22,064 nucleotides of DNA from NCBI GenBank assembly GCA_002329485.1, contig DCTZ01000029.1, positions 449 to 22,512 on the forward strand, in the 5' to 3' direction. Source of the DNA: Caryophanales bacterium UBA1427 (GTDB lineage: Bacteria > Bacillota_I > Bacilli_A > ML615J-28 > CAG-313). This document shows positions 15,289 to 22,064 of the stretch, in pieces. The notes below the pieces were generated by a model, which did no database searches, was not told where the DNA came from, and saw only the letters and a list, made by a program, of their open reading frames with translations. The position numbers were made by a program, and so were the translations under genes. Position 1 is the stretch's first letter; every line of letters starts with the position of its first letter.

Positions 15289-16510
15289 CTAGGAATCCAA
15301 TGAGTCCGCGTTTAAGAAAAAGTCAAAGACATTCATCAACAAAACCCTGTTTTCCAGGTAATGGGTTTTAATATTATCTTTGGTAATAATGAGTTTTTAA
15401 AAGAAGTCGTTTACACCTTTGAAAGGTCTGATTTCCTGATTCATTTTCTCGTTATCGGGAAGCGAATAAGCCGATTGAAGATAAATTCTTTTATCCGCTT
15501 TATTGCATATAAAATCAATTTCGTAATAGGTTTTTGATTTGTCGGGATTGTTGACTTCCACAATTCCAACGTCAACCGAAAACCCTCTGATTTTCAATTC
15601 ATTGTAAATGGCATTTTCCAATTGCCGGAAATTTAGCATGACATTGCGAATACCCAAATCGGTAAAATAAAATTTCGAAGGAGTATCGATATAACGTTTT
15701 CCTTTGATATCGAATCTTTTTACTTTTTCGATTAAAAACGCCTCTTGCAAATAATCAAGGTAGGTTCTAATGGTCGGTTCCGAAATCTTGGCATTTTTGA
15801 CACTTCTGAAAGTGTCGGCCAATTTCCGGGGATTTGTCAAGGATCCGATATTGGAGGACAAAATATTCAAAAGTTCTTCGAGTTCTAAATCATTTTTAAT
15901 TCTGTTTCGATTAATAATATCTTTAAGATAGGTTTCCTTATACAAATTGGATTAATAGGTTGCTTTTTGACTGTGTTCAACCATTTTTGAAATCTGCGGG
16001 AGCCCACCGTAAAAAGGTAATCATTAAAAGCCTGGTATTTATCACCCTGATAAACCGATAAAAATTCACTAAACGATAACGGATAAATATGTACTTGATC
16101 GCCTCTGCCACGAAATCCCGTTAGAATATCTTTCGATAAAAACTTGGCGTTACTTCCGGCAACGTAAATATCGACGTTGTTTTTTTCAATAAACTATTTA
16201 GCACCGACTCGAATTTATCCAAAAGTTGTACTTCGTCTAAAAGTAAATAGTATTCCCGGTTATCAACAATCTGAGTGTTGACGTGATTCAAAACTGTCAA
16301 GGGATCTCTATACTTTTCGTTTTCAATTGCATCAAAATTAATCTCAATTATCTGCTTTTCATCGATTCCGCTATCAATCAAGTGTTTTTTAAAAAGGTTA
16401 AAAAGCAAATACGATTATCCGGATCTGCGGATTCCCGTAATTACTTTTATCATCCCGTTGTGTTTTCTGATAATCAACTTATGAAGGTAAACATCGCGTT
16501 TAATTTCTAT
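15289..16510 (-). pseudogene. Inactivated AAA+ ATPase with C-terminal DUF4143 domain
   Basis: Joined across frames, the remnant spells a typical bacterial ATPase of the AAA_14/DUF4143 family, about 400 residues. It runs from (M)EIKRDVYLHKLI and KVITGIRRSG-SYLLFNLF (Walker A) through EYYLLLDEVQLLDKFE (Walker B), NVDIYVAGSNAKFLSKDI and YKETYLKDIINRN to a nuclease-like end (YYEIDFICNKADKRIYLQSA, then LIITKDNIKTHYLENRVLLM). Lesions: ATA where ATG is expected (16508-16510); TAA exactly at the Walker A lysine codon (16415-16417); a missing base in a 7-A run (16180-16186, complement shown); a missing base in a 5-T run (16011-16015); TAA at 15952-15954; and TAA at 15397-15399. The natural stop is TAG at 15289-15291. 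No function can remain. The cellular role of the intact family is poorly defined. Confidence 0.9.
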
Positions 16511-16568
16511 AATTCACCTCACTAGTATTTTTATTATTTAGGGTCTTTTTTATTACTTTTTTTAAAAA

Positions 16569-16628
16569 CCGTTATTTTCATTTTATATTTTTTCGGATTT
16601 CGAACATTTTATAAAATTAAAATAACCG
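16569..16628. repeat. Imperfect 19-base inverted repeat in an AT-rich gap
   Basis: The arm at 16569-16587 matches the reverse complement of 16610-16628 at 17 of 19 positions, with 22 bases between the arms. It lies between the leuS terminator and the ATPase remnant. No gene content is seen here; it may be a minor regulatory or mobile remnant. Confidence 0.45.
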
Positions 16629-16672
16629 AAAAAGAAAAACCAATTTCTCATTACAGTAAGAAATTGGTTTTT
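16623..16672 (-). terminator. Strong terminator of the DUF1189-leuS transcript
   Basis: A perfect 14-bp stem (16659-16672 with 16635-16648), 10-base loop, followed by a T-rich tail on the minus strand, starting 7 bases after the leuS stop. Confidence 0.92.
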
Positions 16673-16679
16673 AAGTACG

Positions 16680-19097
16680 TTATTTAGCAACGATGTTGAC
16701 CAGTTTATTCGGAACGACTATTACTTTTTGAACCGTCATTCCTTTGAAGAAACCCTGAATACGTTCGTTGCTTAAAGCGAGGTTTTCCAATTCTTTCGCA
16801 TCGGTATCTCTTGCAACGATTAAACGGTCGCGAAGTTTTCCGTTTACCTGAACAATGATGGTCACTTCGTCATGAATGGTTTTTGCTTCATCATAGGTCG
16901 GCCACGGTTCATAGGCGATTGTGCCTTGATGTCCCAAGAATTCCCATAATTCTTCGGTCAGGTGCGGAGCAAACGGATTCAAAAGTTTCAGGAAGTTTTC
17001 CAAGTATTCTTGCGGCACATTCGGTGCTTTATAAACTTCGTTGACAAAAATCATCATTTGGGCGATTGCGGTGTTGAAGCGAAGGTTTTCGATGTCTTCG
17101 GTAACCTTTTTGACGGTCTGATGATAAACCCGTTCGAGAGCGGTATTTTGATTGTCGATAGTTACGATTTCGGTAAACATCCGGTAAACCCGGTCAAGGA
17201 AACGCCGCGCGCCTTCCACGCCTTTGGTAGACCACGGTTTGGTCGCTTCGAGCGGACCCATGAACATTTCGTAGATTCGCAAAGTATCGGCTCCGTATTC
17301 ATTGACGATATCGTCCGGATTGATGACATTACCGCGGGATTTGGACATTTTAACCCCGTCTTCCCCGAGAATCATTCCTTGGTTGAAGAGCTTTTGGAAC
17401 GGCTCTTTCGTTTTGACGACGCCGATATCGTACAAGACTTTATGCCAAAACCGAGCATATAACAAATGCAATACCGCATGCTCCGTTCCGCCGATATATA
17501 AATCGACCGGCAACCAATAATTGATTATATCCTGAACTTTCGGATCGTTTAACGGCAAATATTGGTTATCCTGACGCATGATATAAGCAATGTAATACCA
17601 GCAACTTCCGGCCCATTGCGGCATCGTGTTGGTTTCCCGGCGACCTTTCACGCCGTCTTTCCGGGTTACGTAAAGCCAATCGGTGGCATGGGCAAGCGGG
17701 CTTTCGCCGGTTCCCGAAGGTTTGAGGTTTTTGATTTTCGGAAGTTCTACCGGCAACTGATCGTCATCCACAACTTCGATGGTTCCGTCTTCGTAAATGA
17801 TTACCGGGAACGGTTCGCCCCAATATCTTTGGCGGCTGAAGACCCAGTCGCGCAAACGGTAATTGACGCTTCGTTCGCCTCTTCCTTCTTTTACCAAGAA
17901 TTCAATCATTTTATCTGTGGCATCAAAAGTATTCAGACCGTTTAAAAAATCGGAATTGATGTGCGGGGCATCGCCCACAAAGGCATTTTCGGAAATGTCG
18001 CCTTCAAGAACCGGAATAATCGGCAGATTGTGAACTTTCGCGAATTGATAGTCGCGTTCGTCGTGCGCCGGAACAGCCATAATGGCACCGGTTCCGTAGT
18101 GGTACAATACGTAATCCGCAATCCAAATCGGGATTTTCTTGTTGTTGGCAGGATTTATCGCGAAACTGCCCGTAAAGACACCGGTTTTCGATTTGTTGAG
18201 TTCGGTCCGTTCCAAATCGCTTTTGGCTTTGGCTTCCGAAATATAAGCTTCAACTTTGGCTTTTTCTTCTTCGGTGGTAATTTGGGCTACCAACGGATGT
18301 TCCGGAGCCATTACGCAATAAGTTGCCCCGAACAAGGTATCGGGTCTGGTCGTGAAGACTTCGAACGATAAATCGGAATCGGCTACCTGGAATCTAACTT
18401 TGGCGCCTACGCTTTTGCCGATCCAGTTGCGCTGCATTTCTTTGATTGATTCAGGCCAGTCGAGGGTTTCCAAATCTTCGAGCAGTCTTTCGGCATATTC
18501 CGTGATTTTTAAAACCCATTGTTTCATCGGCTTTTTGACAACCGGGAAATTGCCCCGTTCGCTGACCATTTTGCCGTCATGGTTGATGACTTCTTCGTTG
18601 GCCAAAACGGTACCGAGTTCTTCGCACCAGTTGACTTCCACGTCCTTGATTTCCGCAAGCCCCAAATTATACAAACGGGTAAAAATCCATTGGGTCCATT
18701 TGTAATAAGCCGGGTCGCAGGTTGCGACTTCGCGGTCCCAGTCATATGATAAGCCAAGCATCATAAGCTGCTTTTTAAAGGTCTGAATATTGCGTTCGGT
18801 GAAATCCCGCGGATCGTGTCCGGTCGAAAGGGCATATTGTTCGGCCGGCAAACCGAAAGCATCCCAGCCCATCGGATGAAGCACATTGAAGCCTTTCATC
18901 CGTTTGTAACGGGCCACGATATCGGTTGCGGTATAGCCTTCGGGGTGTCCGACATGGAGGCCGGCACCGCTCGGATAAGGAAACATGTCCAATACATAGT
19001 ATTTCGGTTTTGATTGATCGTTTTCGGTTTTGAAAGTTTTATGGTTTTGCCAATAGGCTTGCCATTTGGCTTCGATTTTTCGATGATTAAAACTCAT
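16680..19097 (-). CDS. leuS: Leucyl-tRNA synthetase
   Basis: Charges tRNA-Leu with leucine. The 805-residue class I synthetase has the HIGH-type motif HVGH at residues 48-51 (YPSGAGLHVGHPEGYTATD) and KMSKS at 583-587 (DGVKMSKSRGNVINPDD). The inserted CP1 editing domain carries TTRPDTLFGATYCVMAPEHPLV and YGTGAIMAVPAHDERD, so it can hydrolyse mischarged tRNA. The C-terminal anticodon region ends VNGKLRDR...VQKVIVVPNKLVNIVA. The start at 19097 has AGGAGG four bases upstream, overlapping the TAG stop of the preceding gene. I see no T-box in front of the operon. Confidence 0.98.
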   Translation of the reverse strand: MSFNHRKIEAKWQAYWQNHKTFKTENDQSKPKYYVLDMFPYPSGAGLHVGHPEGYTATDIVARYKRMKGFNVLHPMGWDAFGLPAEQYALSTGHDPRDFTERNIQTFKKQLMMLGLSYDWDREVATCDPAYYKWTQWIFTRLYNLGLAEIKDVEVNWCEELGTVLANEEVINHDGKMVSERGNFPVVKKPMKQWVLKITEYAERLLEDLETLDWPESIKEMQRNWIGKSVGAKVRFQVADSDLSFEVFTTRPDTLFGATYCVMAPEHPLVAQITTEEEKAKVEAYISEAKAKSDLERTELNKSKTGVFTGSFAINPANNKKIPIWIADYVLYHYGTGAIMAVPAHDERDYQFAKVHNLPIIPVLEGDISENAFVGDAPHINSDFLNGLNTFDATDKMIEFLVKEGRGERSVNYRLRDWVFSRQRYWGEPFPVIIYEDGTIEVVDDDQLPVELPKIKNLKPSGTGESPLAHATDWLYVTRKDGVKGRRETNTMPQWAGSCWYYIAYIMRQDNQYLPLNDPKVQDIINYWLPVDLYIGGTEHAVLHLLYARFWHKVLYDIGVVKTKEPFQKLFNQGMILGEDGVKMSKSRGNVINPDDIVNEYGADTLRIYEMFMGPLEATKPWSTKGVEGARRFLDRVYRMFTEIVTIDNQNTALERVYHQTVKKVTEDIENLRFNTAIAQMMIFVNEVYKAPNVPQEYLENFLKLLNPFAPHLTEELWEFLGHQGTIAYEPWPTYDEAKTIHDEVTIIVQVNGKLRDRLIVARDTDAKELENLALSNERIQGFFKGMTVQKVIVVPNKLVNIVAK

Positions 19098-19105
19098 AAT
19101 TCCTC

Positions 19106-19936
19106 CTATTGATTTTGATTGGTAATTTGTCCTTTATAGTATTCATTGACTCCGATAATGGTGTAGATGACCGATATCATCGAGCCAACGGTATTTAAAA
19201 TGTTCAGGTTAAAAAAGATAGCCAAAACGGATCCAATGACCGACGGAGTATAAGCAACAACGGTAATCTTAAAAACGACTCCGAAAGTCGAACCCATCCG
19301 TTTATTCAATAAATTCACCAGAAAAGCGGTAAAGAGAATCATTAACAAAAGCGCCATAGCGAGCGAAACAACCACAAAAGGCAGTCCCAAGGCAATGATC
19401 ACCACATTATACTTTTGAAACAACCCGTTCAGGGCCGAGGCGAAATTGCTCCAAAAAGCCGTGTTGGAAGCACTACCGGCCTCCCTAAAGTCCAACTGAC
19501 CGATATTCAGTTCTTCGTAAGTGGCCAGGTCAAAAGTAATGCTGGAGTTTAATCTGGTCATCAGGACAATTTTTTCCTCTTGCAAGACCACAACCAGGTA
19601 CTCTTTCCCGCCGCTTTGGATTTCGCTGCCGATATTCAGATCGACACCCAGTTTAGGCAAATGAATCAGTTTGCCTTTGACGTTTTGGTCGGTTCCGCTC
19701 AGCACATTGTTTTCAATAAGAAACGGAATTTCCTGTCCGGCAAAAGCTTCCTGAAACCCTGCCACCGTTTCGTAATCGACTTTGTTGATTTGAATGATAT
19801 TAATCACATCGGGAAGTGCAAAAAGAAGAGCAAGCACTAAAAAATAGACCAATATTTTCCAACCTTTGGTTTTTCCGAAAGATTGCAAACTTCGAGGATT
19901 AAAGAGAATGTTTTTGATTAATTGATACAATTTCAT
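19106..19936 (-). CDS. DUF1189-type membrane protein
   Basis: A 276-residue membrane protein that fits the DUF1189 family of Bacillota; its function is unknown. One membrane segment is at about 27-49. A roughly 120-residue extracytoplasmic domain follows (about 50-170, with LIHLPKLGVDLNIGSEIQSGG and VVVLQEEKIVLMTRLNSSIT). A C-terminal bundle of about four segments lies at 175-210, 217-242 and 246-264. It starts behind AAGGAAGT with its own extended -10 promoter. It ends 8 bases before leuS and supplies the leuS ribosome binding site, so the two are cotranscribed. Confidence 0.85.
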   Translation of the reverse strand: MKLYQLIKNILFNPRSLQSFGKTKGWKILVYFLVLALLFALPDVINIIQINKVDYETVAGFQEAFAGQEIPFLIENNVLSGTDQNVKGKLIHLPKLGVDLNIGSEIQSGGKEYLVVVLQEEKIVLMTRLNSSITFDLATYEELNIGQLDFREAGSASNTAFWSNFASALNGLFQKYNVVIIALGLPFVVVSLAMALLLMILFTAFLVNLLNKRMGSTFGVVFKITVVAYTPSVIGSVLAIFFNLNILNTVGSMISVIYTIIGVNEYYKGQITNQNQ

Positions 19937-19961
19937 AGCACTTCCTTTCTTTAATGTTTAT

Positions 19962-19990
19962 ATTATACCATTGATTTCGTTTTTTGTAAA
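19962..19990 (-). promoter_or_regulatory. Promoter of the DUF1189-leuS operon (extended -10)
   Basis: TTTACA (19985-19990) and TATAAT (19962-19967) with a 17-base spacer and TGG before the -10. Confidence 0.85.
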
Positions 19991-20142
19991 TCCAAATGTT
20001 AAAATGCATCTAATAAAAACAAAAACAGGATTTTAATCTCATAATGTTATTTTTTCCCTGGCAGGCGGAATAATTCCTTAAATCATTCCCTGCGATTGTG
20101 AAGAAAATCTTTTTTTATATCATGCGACATATCAGAAAACTT

Positions 20143-20183
20143 TCAAAAAATAAAAAAGGCATGATAACAAAAGTATCATACCT
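20143..20183 (-). terminator. Terminator of the tRNA-Pro transcript
   Basis: AGGTATGATA and TATCATGCCT (20174-20183 and 20157-20166) form a 10-bp stem with one G-U pair and a 7-base loop. A long T-rich tail follows, 13 bases after the tRNA CCA end. Confidence 0.88.
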
Positions 20184-20195
20184 GTGTTTCCTAAA

Positions 20196-20272
20196 TGGTC
20201 GGGAAAACGGGATTCGAACCCGCGGCCTCTAAGTCCCGAACCTAGCGCTCTACCAAGCTGAGCTATTTCCCG
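20196..20272 (-). tRNA. tRNA-Pro (anticodon CGG)
   Basis: A complete 77-nt cloverleaf. The acceptor stem is CGGGAAA with TTTCCCG. The D arm is GCTC-AGCTTGGTA-GAGC. The anticodon stem is CTAGG with CTTAG around the loop TTCGGGA (anticodon CGG, reading CCG). The T arm is GCGGG-TTCGAAT-CCCGT, the discriminator is A, and the CCA is encoded. It has its own promoter and terminator, so it is a single-tRNA transcript. Confidence 0.96.
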
Positions 20273-20313
20273 TTTAGAAATAATTGTTTAATATTTTATT
20301 TTGTCTTTTTACC

Positions 20314-20372
20314 GGTTTTGTAAGCAATGAGCCACTTACTGGAATTACGCACCATATATTGCCTTCAAAACC
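20314..20372 (-). ncRNA. Long hairpin at the 5' end of the tRNA-Pro leader
   Basis: On the minus strand, GGTTTTG-A-AGGCAAT (20358-20372) pairs with ATTGCTT-A-CAAAACC (20314-20328): 14 pairs and one A-A mismatch around a 29-base apical region. One pair is G-U in the minus-strand RNA but would be A-C on the other strand, which supports transcription in this direction. The predicted start of the transcript falls at the first base of the stem. Function unknown; it may be a processed leader or a small RNA. Confidence 0.45.
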
Positions 20373-20378
20373 TCTAAT

Positions 20379-20409
20379 ATTATACCACAAAATTTTAAAA
20401 AAGGTTCAA
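20379..20409 (-). promoter_or_regulatory. Promoter of the tRNA-Pro transcript (extended -10)
   Basis: TGG-TATAAT (TATAAT at 20379-20384) is a strong extended -10. TTGAAC at 20404-20409 is a -35 candidate at a long 19-base spacing. The start would lie near 20372, about 100 bases before the tRNA. Confidence 0.75.
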
Positions 20410-20593
20410 TTCTGATAAAAAAATTTTACTCTTGTTTTTCTGGCTTTTATGTAACAATTACGTACCAATTAAGGAAAAATATAAGCATTAAACCTTCGAT
20501 GTATTGATAAAAAGAAAAATCGGTTATTCTGGTATTGTAATAACCCTTGCTTTTTACTTTAATAATTCCCGGAGTCTCTCCGTTTTGGGCAAA

Positions 20594-20623
20594 TAAAAAA
20601 ACGACGCCTTGAACAGGCGTCGT
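20594..20623 (-). terminator. Terminator of infC-rpmI-rplT
   Basis: A perfect 9-bp GC-rich stem (ACGACGCCT with AGGCGTCGT, 20601-20609 and 20615-20623), 5-base loop, followed by seven T on the minus strand, 16 bases after the rplT stop. The stretch 20410-20593 beyond it has no convincing gene. Confidence 0.92.
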
Positions 20624-20639
20624 ATTTACGCTTAGCTTA

Positions 20640-20999
20640 TTACTTGGCTAGTGCTACTTTGGCGCTTTCGCATAAAGTTGTGAAAGTTGCACTGTCATTA
20701 ACAGCCAAATCAGCTAATATTTTACGATTGATATCGATATTAGCCAATTTCAATCCATGCATTAATTGACTGTAGCTGAGGCCGTTGGCTCTGCTCGCTG
20801 CATTAATCCGCACAATCCATAGTTTACGGAAATTACGCTTGTTGACTTTACGGTCGCGATAAGCGTAACGAAGTGATTTCATCACTTGTTCATGGGCTGT
20901 TTTGTATAATGTATGTTTCGAACCAAAGTAACCTTTGGCCAATTTTAATGTTTTGTTGCGTCTACGACGGGCAACAACTCCACCTTTTGTACGTGGCAT
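20640..20999 (-). CDS. rplT: 50S ribosomal protein L20
   Basis: A 119-residue, very basic protein that binds 23S rRNA early in 50S assembly. The family sequence is clear throughout: ARRRRNKTLKLAKGYFGSK, YRDRKVNKRNFRKLWIVRINAASR and GLKLANIDINRKILADLAV. In Bacillus, L20 also represses this operon by binding its leader, and a matching leader is present here at 21807-21978. It follows rpmI after 18 bases with GGAGGGA as ribosome binding site. Confidence 0.98.
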   Translation of the reverse strand: MPRTKGGVVARRRRNKTLKLAKGYFGSKHTLYKTAHEQVMKSLRYAYRDRKVNKRNFRKLWIVRINAASRANGLSYSQLMHGLKLANIDINRKILADLAVNDSATFTTLCESAKVALAK

Positions 21000-21017
21000 T
21001 TTTTATCCCTCCAGTTC

Positions 21018-21215
21018 TTAAAGATTTGCTAAATGTTGTTTGATCCGTTTACGGTCGGCAGTTGTTACAAGTGACGGTTTCCGTAAATGACGAGTTTGTT
21101 TTTGGGTTTTTCCCGGAGCCAAATGGCGTGTTCCTGCTTGACCACGTCTGATAGCACCAGTACCAGTAATCATAAAACGTTTCTTGGATCCTTTGTGTGA
21201 TCTCATCTTTGGCAT
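21018..21215 (-). CDS. rpmI: 50S ribosomal protein L35
   Basis: A 65-residue basic protein of the large ribosomal subunit. MPKMRSHKGSKKRF at the start and AGTRHLAPGKTQKQTRHLRK in the middle are diagnostic. It sits between infC and rplT, as in nearly all Bacillota. Its AAAGGAG ribosome binding site overlaps the infC stop codon, so translation is probably coupled. Confidence 0.98.
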   Translation of the reverse strand: MPKMRSHKGSKKRFMITGTGAIRRGQAGTRHLAPGKTQKQTRHLRKPSLVTTADRKRIKQHLANL

Positions 21216-21228
21216 ACGTATTTCTCCT

Positions 21229-21768
21229 TTACTTCTTTTTTTCTGGTTTTGGACTTAGAATCATAAACATGTTACGACCGTCTAAAACAGGTTCGCGTTC
21301 GATAACCGAAACTTCTTCCAGTCCGCTTGCGAATTTAAAAAATAAGTTTTTAGTCTTGTCAGCTTGTTCAATCATCCGACCCCGGAAGCGACAATTGACT
21401 TTGACTTTATCGCCCGAACTTAAGAAACGGTTGGCGTTGCGCATCTTCGTTTCAAAGTCGTGCACATCTATCGTCGGACTTAAGCGAACTTCTTTAACGG
21501 TAATGATTTTCTGATTTTTTTGGGCTTCTCTTGCACGTTTTAGTTGTTCATAGCGGTACTTACTGTAGTCCATAAACTTGCATACCGGAGTTTTGGCTTG
21601 CGGGGCAACGCATACTAAATCAAGGTTTCTTTCTTCTGCCAGCCTTAAAGCCGATTTTGCATCCATAATTCCAAGCTGTTCGCCTAAATCAGAAATAACC
21701 ATAACTTGTTCAAATTGAATTTCTTCGTTGACAAGATTGTCAATCTTTTTTTCAAGCGCTTTACTGAT
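21229..21768 (-). CDS. infC: Translation initiation factor IF-3, AUC start codon
   Basis: IF-3 binds the 30S subunit, prevents premature joining to 50S and checks the start codon. The N-domain has LVNEEIQFEQVMVISDLGEQLGI and LDLVCVAP. The C-domain has KEVRLSPTIDVHDFETKMRNANRFL and the GDKVKVNCRFRGR region. I place the start at ATC (21766-21768), giving 179 residues (MSKALEKKIDNLVNEE...). A strong GGAGG lies 8 bases upstream. Homologues start here, and infC commonly uses AUU/AUC so that IF-3 can repress itself. An ATG at 21837 in frame would give 202 residues, but it lies inside the attenuator hairpin; a GTG within the ribosome binding site is also unlikely. Confidence 0.95.
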   Translation of the reverse strand: MSKALEKKIDNLVNEEIQFEQVMVISDLGEQLGIMDAKSALRLAEERNLDLVCVAPQAKTPVCKFMDYSKYRYEQLKRAREAQKNQKIITVKEVRLSPTIDVHDFETKMRNANRFLSSGDKVKVNCRFRGRMIEQADKTKNLFFKFASGLEEVSVIEREPVLDGRNMFMILSPKPEKKK

Positions 21769-21806
21769 AACTTTCACCTCCTCTTCCTGAAAATGATTAA
21801 TGTGTG

Positions 21807-21834
21807 AAAAAAAGTGGGCGAAAGACCCACTTTT
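21807..21834 (-). terminator. Attenuator terminator in the infC leader
   Basis: AAAAGTGGG and CCCACTTTT (21826-21834 and 21810-21818) with a 7-base loop, followed by seven T on the minus strand, about 40 bases before the infC start. It is well placed for transcription attenuation of the operon. Confidence 0.88.
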
Positions 21835-21978
21835 CAAAAATCAACCAAAAGATTAGTATTAAACTCTAGCAATCAGCTACGAGTTTTGACTATGCTTCGT
21901 TGTGACTTTTTTACCTACCAATCCGATTATTGATCAGGTGAGAAAGGGACTTTCTGCTTTTCACACGATATTTAATTC
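21835..21978 (-). ncRNA. Structured infC-rpmI-rplT leader, probably L20-responsive
   Basis: Between the promoter and the attenuator lies a leader with clear helices. One is AGAAAG/CTTTCT at 21941-21955. Another is a two-part hairpin at 21861-21886, with stems AAACTC/GAGTTT and TAGC/GCTA. Position and architecture match the L20 leaders of Bacillota, in which free L20 promotes early termination. I have not aligned it to a covariance model, so the L20 assignment rests on context. Confidence 0.65.
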
Positions 21979-21984
21979 TTGTAT

Positions 21985-22013
21985 ATTATATCATTTATTA
22001 TTTGCTTTGTCAA
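21985..22013 (-). promoter_or_regulatory. Promoter of infC-rpmI-rplT (perfect consensus, extended -10)
   Basis: TTGACA (22008-22013), a 17-base spacer and TATAAT (21985-21990) with TGA before the -10. This is the strongest promoter in the window, fitting a ribosomal protein operon. Transcription would start near 21978. Confidence 0.95.
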
Positions 22014-22064
22014 ATAAATCATACTTTTTATTTTTTATTCTGTGATTATCTTGTGATAATTTCT

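Noticed and set aside
19991..20142. Gap between the leuS operon promoter and the tRNA terminator as a hidden gene
   Set aside because: No open frame with a start signal and no RNA fold I can support; appears to be AT-rich spacer.
21769..21837. IF-3 starting from ATG at 21837
   Set aside because: This ATG lies in the loop-and-stem of the leader terminator and adds residues not found in the family.
22040..22064. TTATCACA-like repeats near the window end as DnaA boxes
   Set aside because: They lack one base of the TTATNCACA consensus and there is no origin context; more likely part of an upstream AT-rich region.
1..22064. CRISPR arrays, insertion sequences, phage genes, toxin-antitoxin pairs or defence operons
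   Set aside because: No direct-repeat arrays, transposase or integrase motifs, or paired small genes were seen; the only accessory-type gene is the decayed ATPase.

Overview
This window looks like core chromosome of a Bacillota bacterium, probably class Bacilli, possibly a lineage related to the Mollicutes. Three things point there: the gene order hpf-secA-prfB, the order lepB-rbgA-rnhB and the order infC-rpmI-rplT; a tRNA-Pro with an encoded CCA; and TTGACA/TATAAT promoters, usually with an extended -10 TGn. An intact release factor 2 gene, TGG as the Trp codon and TGA used as a stop (end of the FtsK gene) show the standard genetic code, not the mycoplasma code. Base composition is moderate rather than very AT-rich. 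I cannot name the species.

Layout. Almost everything is on the minus strand. Reading that strand 5' to 3' (high to low coordinates): (1) 22013-20594, a perfect-consensus promoter, a structured L20-type attenuator leader, then infC-rpmI-rplT and a terminator. (2) 20409-20143, a promoter, a roughly 100-nt leader opening with a long hairpin, tRNA-Pro(CGG) and a terminator. (3) 19990-16623, a promoter, a DUF1189-type membrane protein, leuS and a strong terminator. (4) 16510-15289, a badly decayed AAA+ ATPase/DUF4143 gene. (5) A doubtful ORF, then hpf with its own promoter and terminator. (6) 14184-8694, the secA promoter and secA-prfB-yitT-recX, ending at a possible terminator that overlaps the start of a small ORF. 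(7) 8542-7605, a promoter, an FMN riboswitch, an ECF riboflavin transporter S component and a terminator. (8) 6735-7553, the only clear plus-strand gene, a Cof-type HAD phosphatase with its own promoter and terminator. (9) 6547-1, a tightly packed, translationally coupled run: membrane protein, FtsK/SftA-type translocase without membrane anchor, signal peptidase I, rbgA, rnhB, and a helix-turn-helix regulator that runs off the window.

Functional sense. The genes serve protein synthesis (IF-3, L35, L20, LeuRS, RF2, tRNA-Pro, RbgA 50S assembly, HPF hibernation), protein export (SecA, signal peptidase I), chromosome handling (FtsK, RecX, RNase HII) and riboflavin uptake under FMN control.

I found no prophage, insertion sequence, CRISPR array or obviously new defence system. 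The most informative local observations are the multiply inactivated ATPase (including loss of the Walker A lysine codon to TAA), the AUC start of infC behind an attenuator, the membrane-free FtsK next to a separate membrane protein, a structured 5' leader on the tRNA-Pro transcript, a GCGATAA motif repeated around the secA promoter, and a partial Rgg/RRNPP-like regulator.
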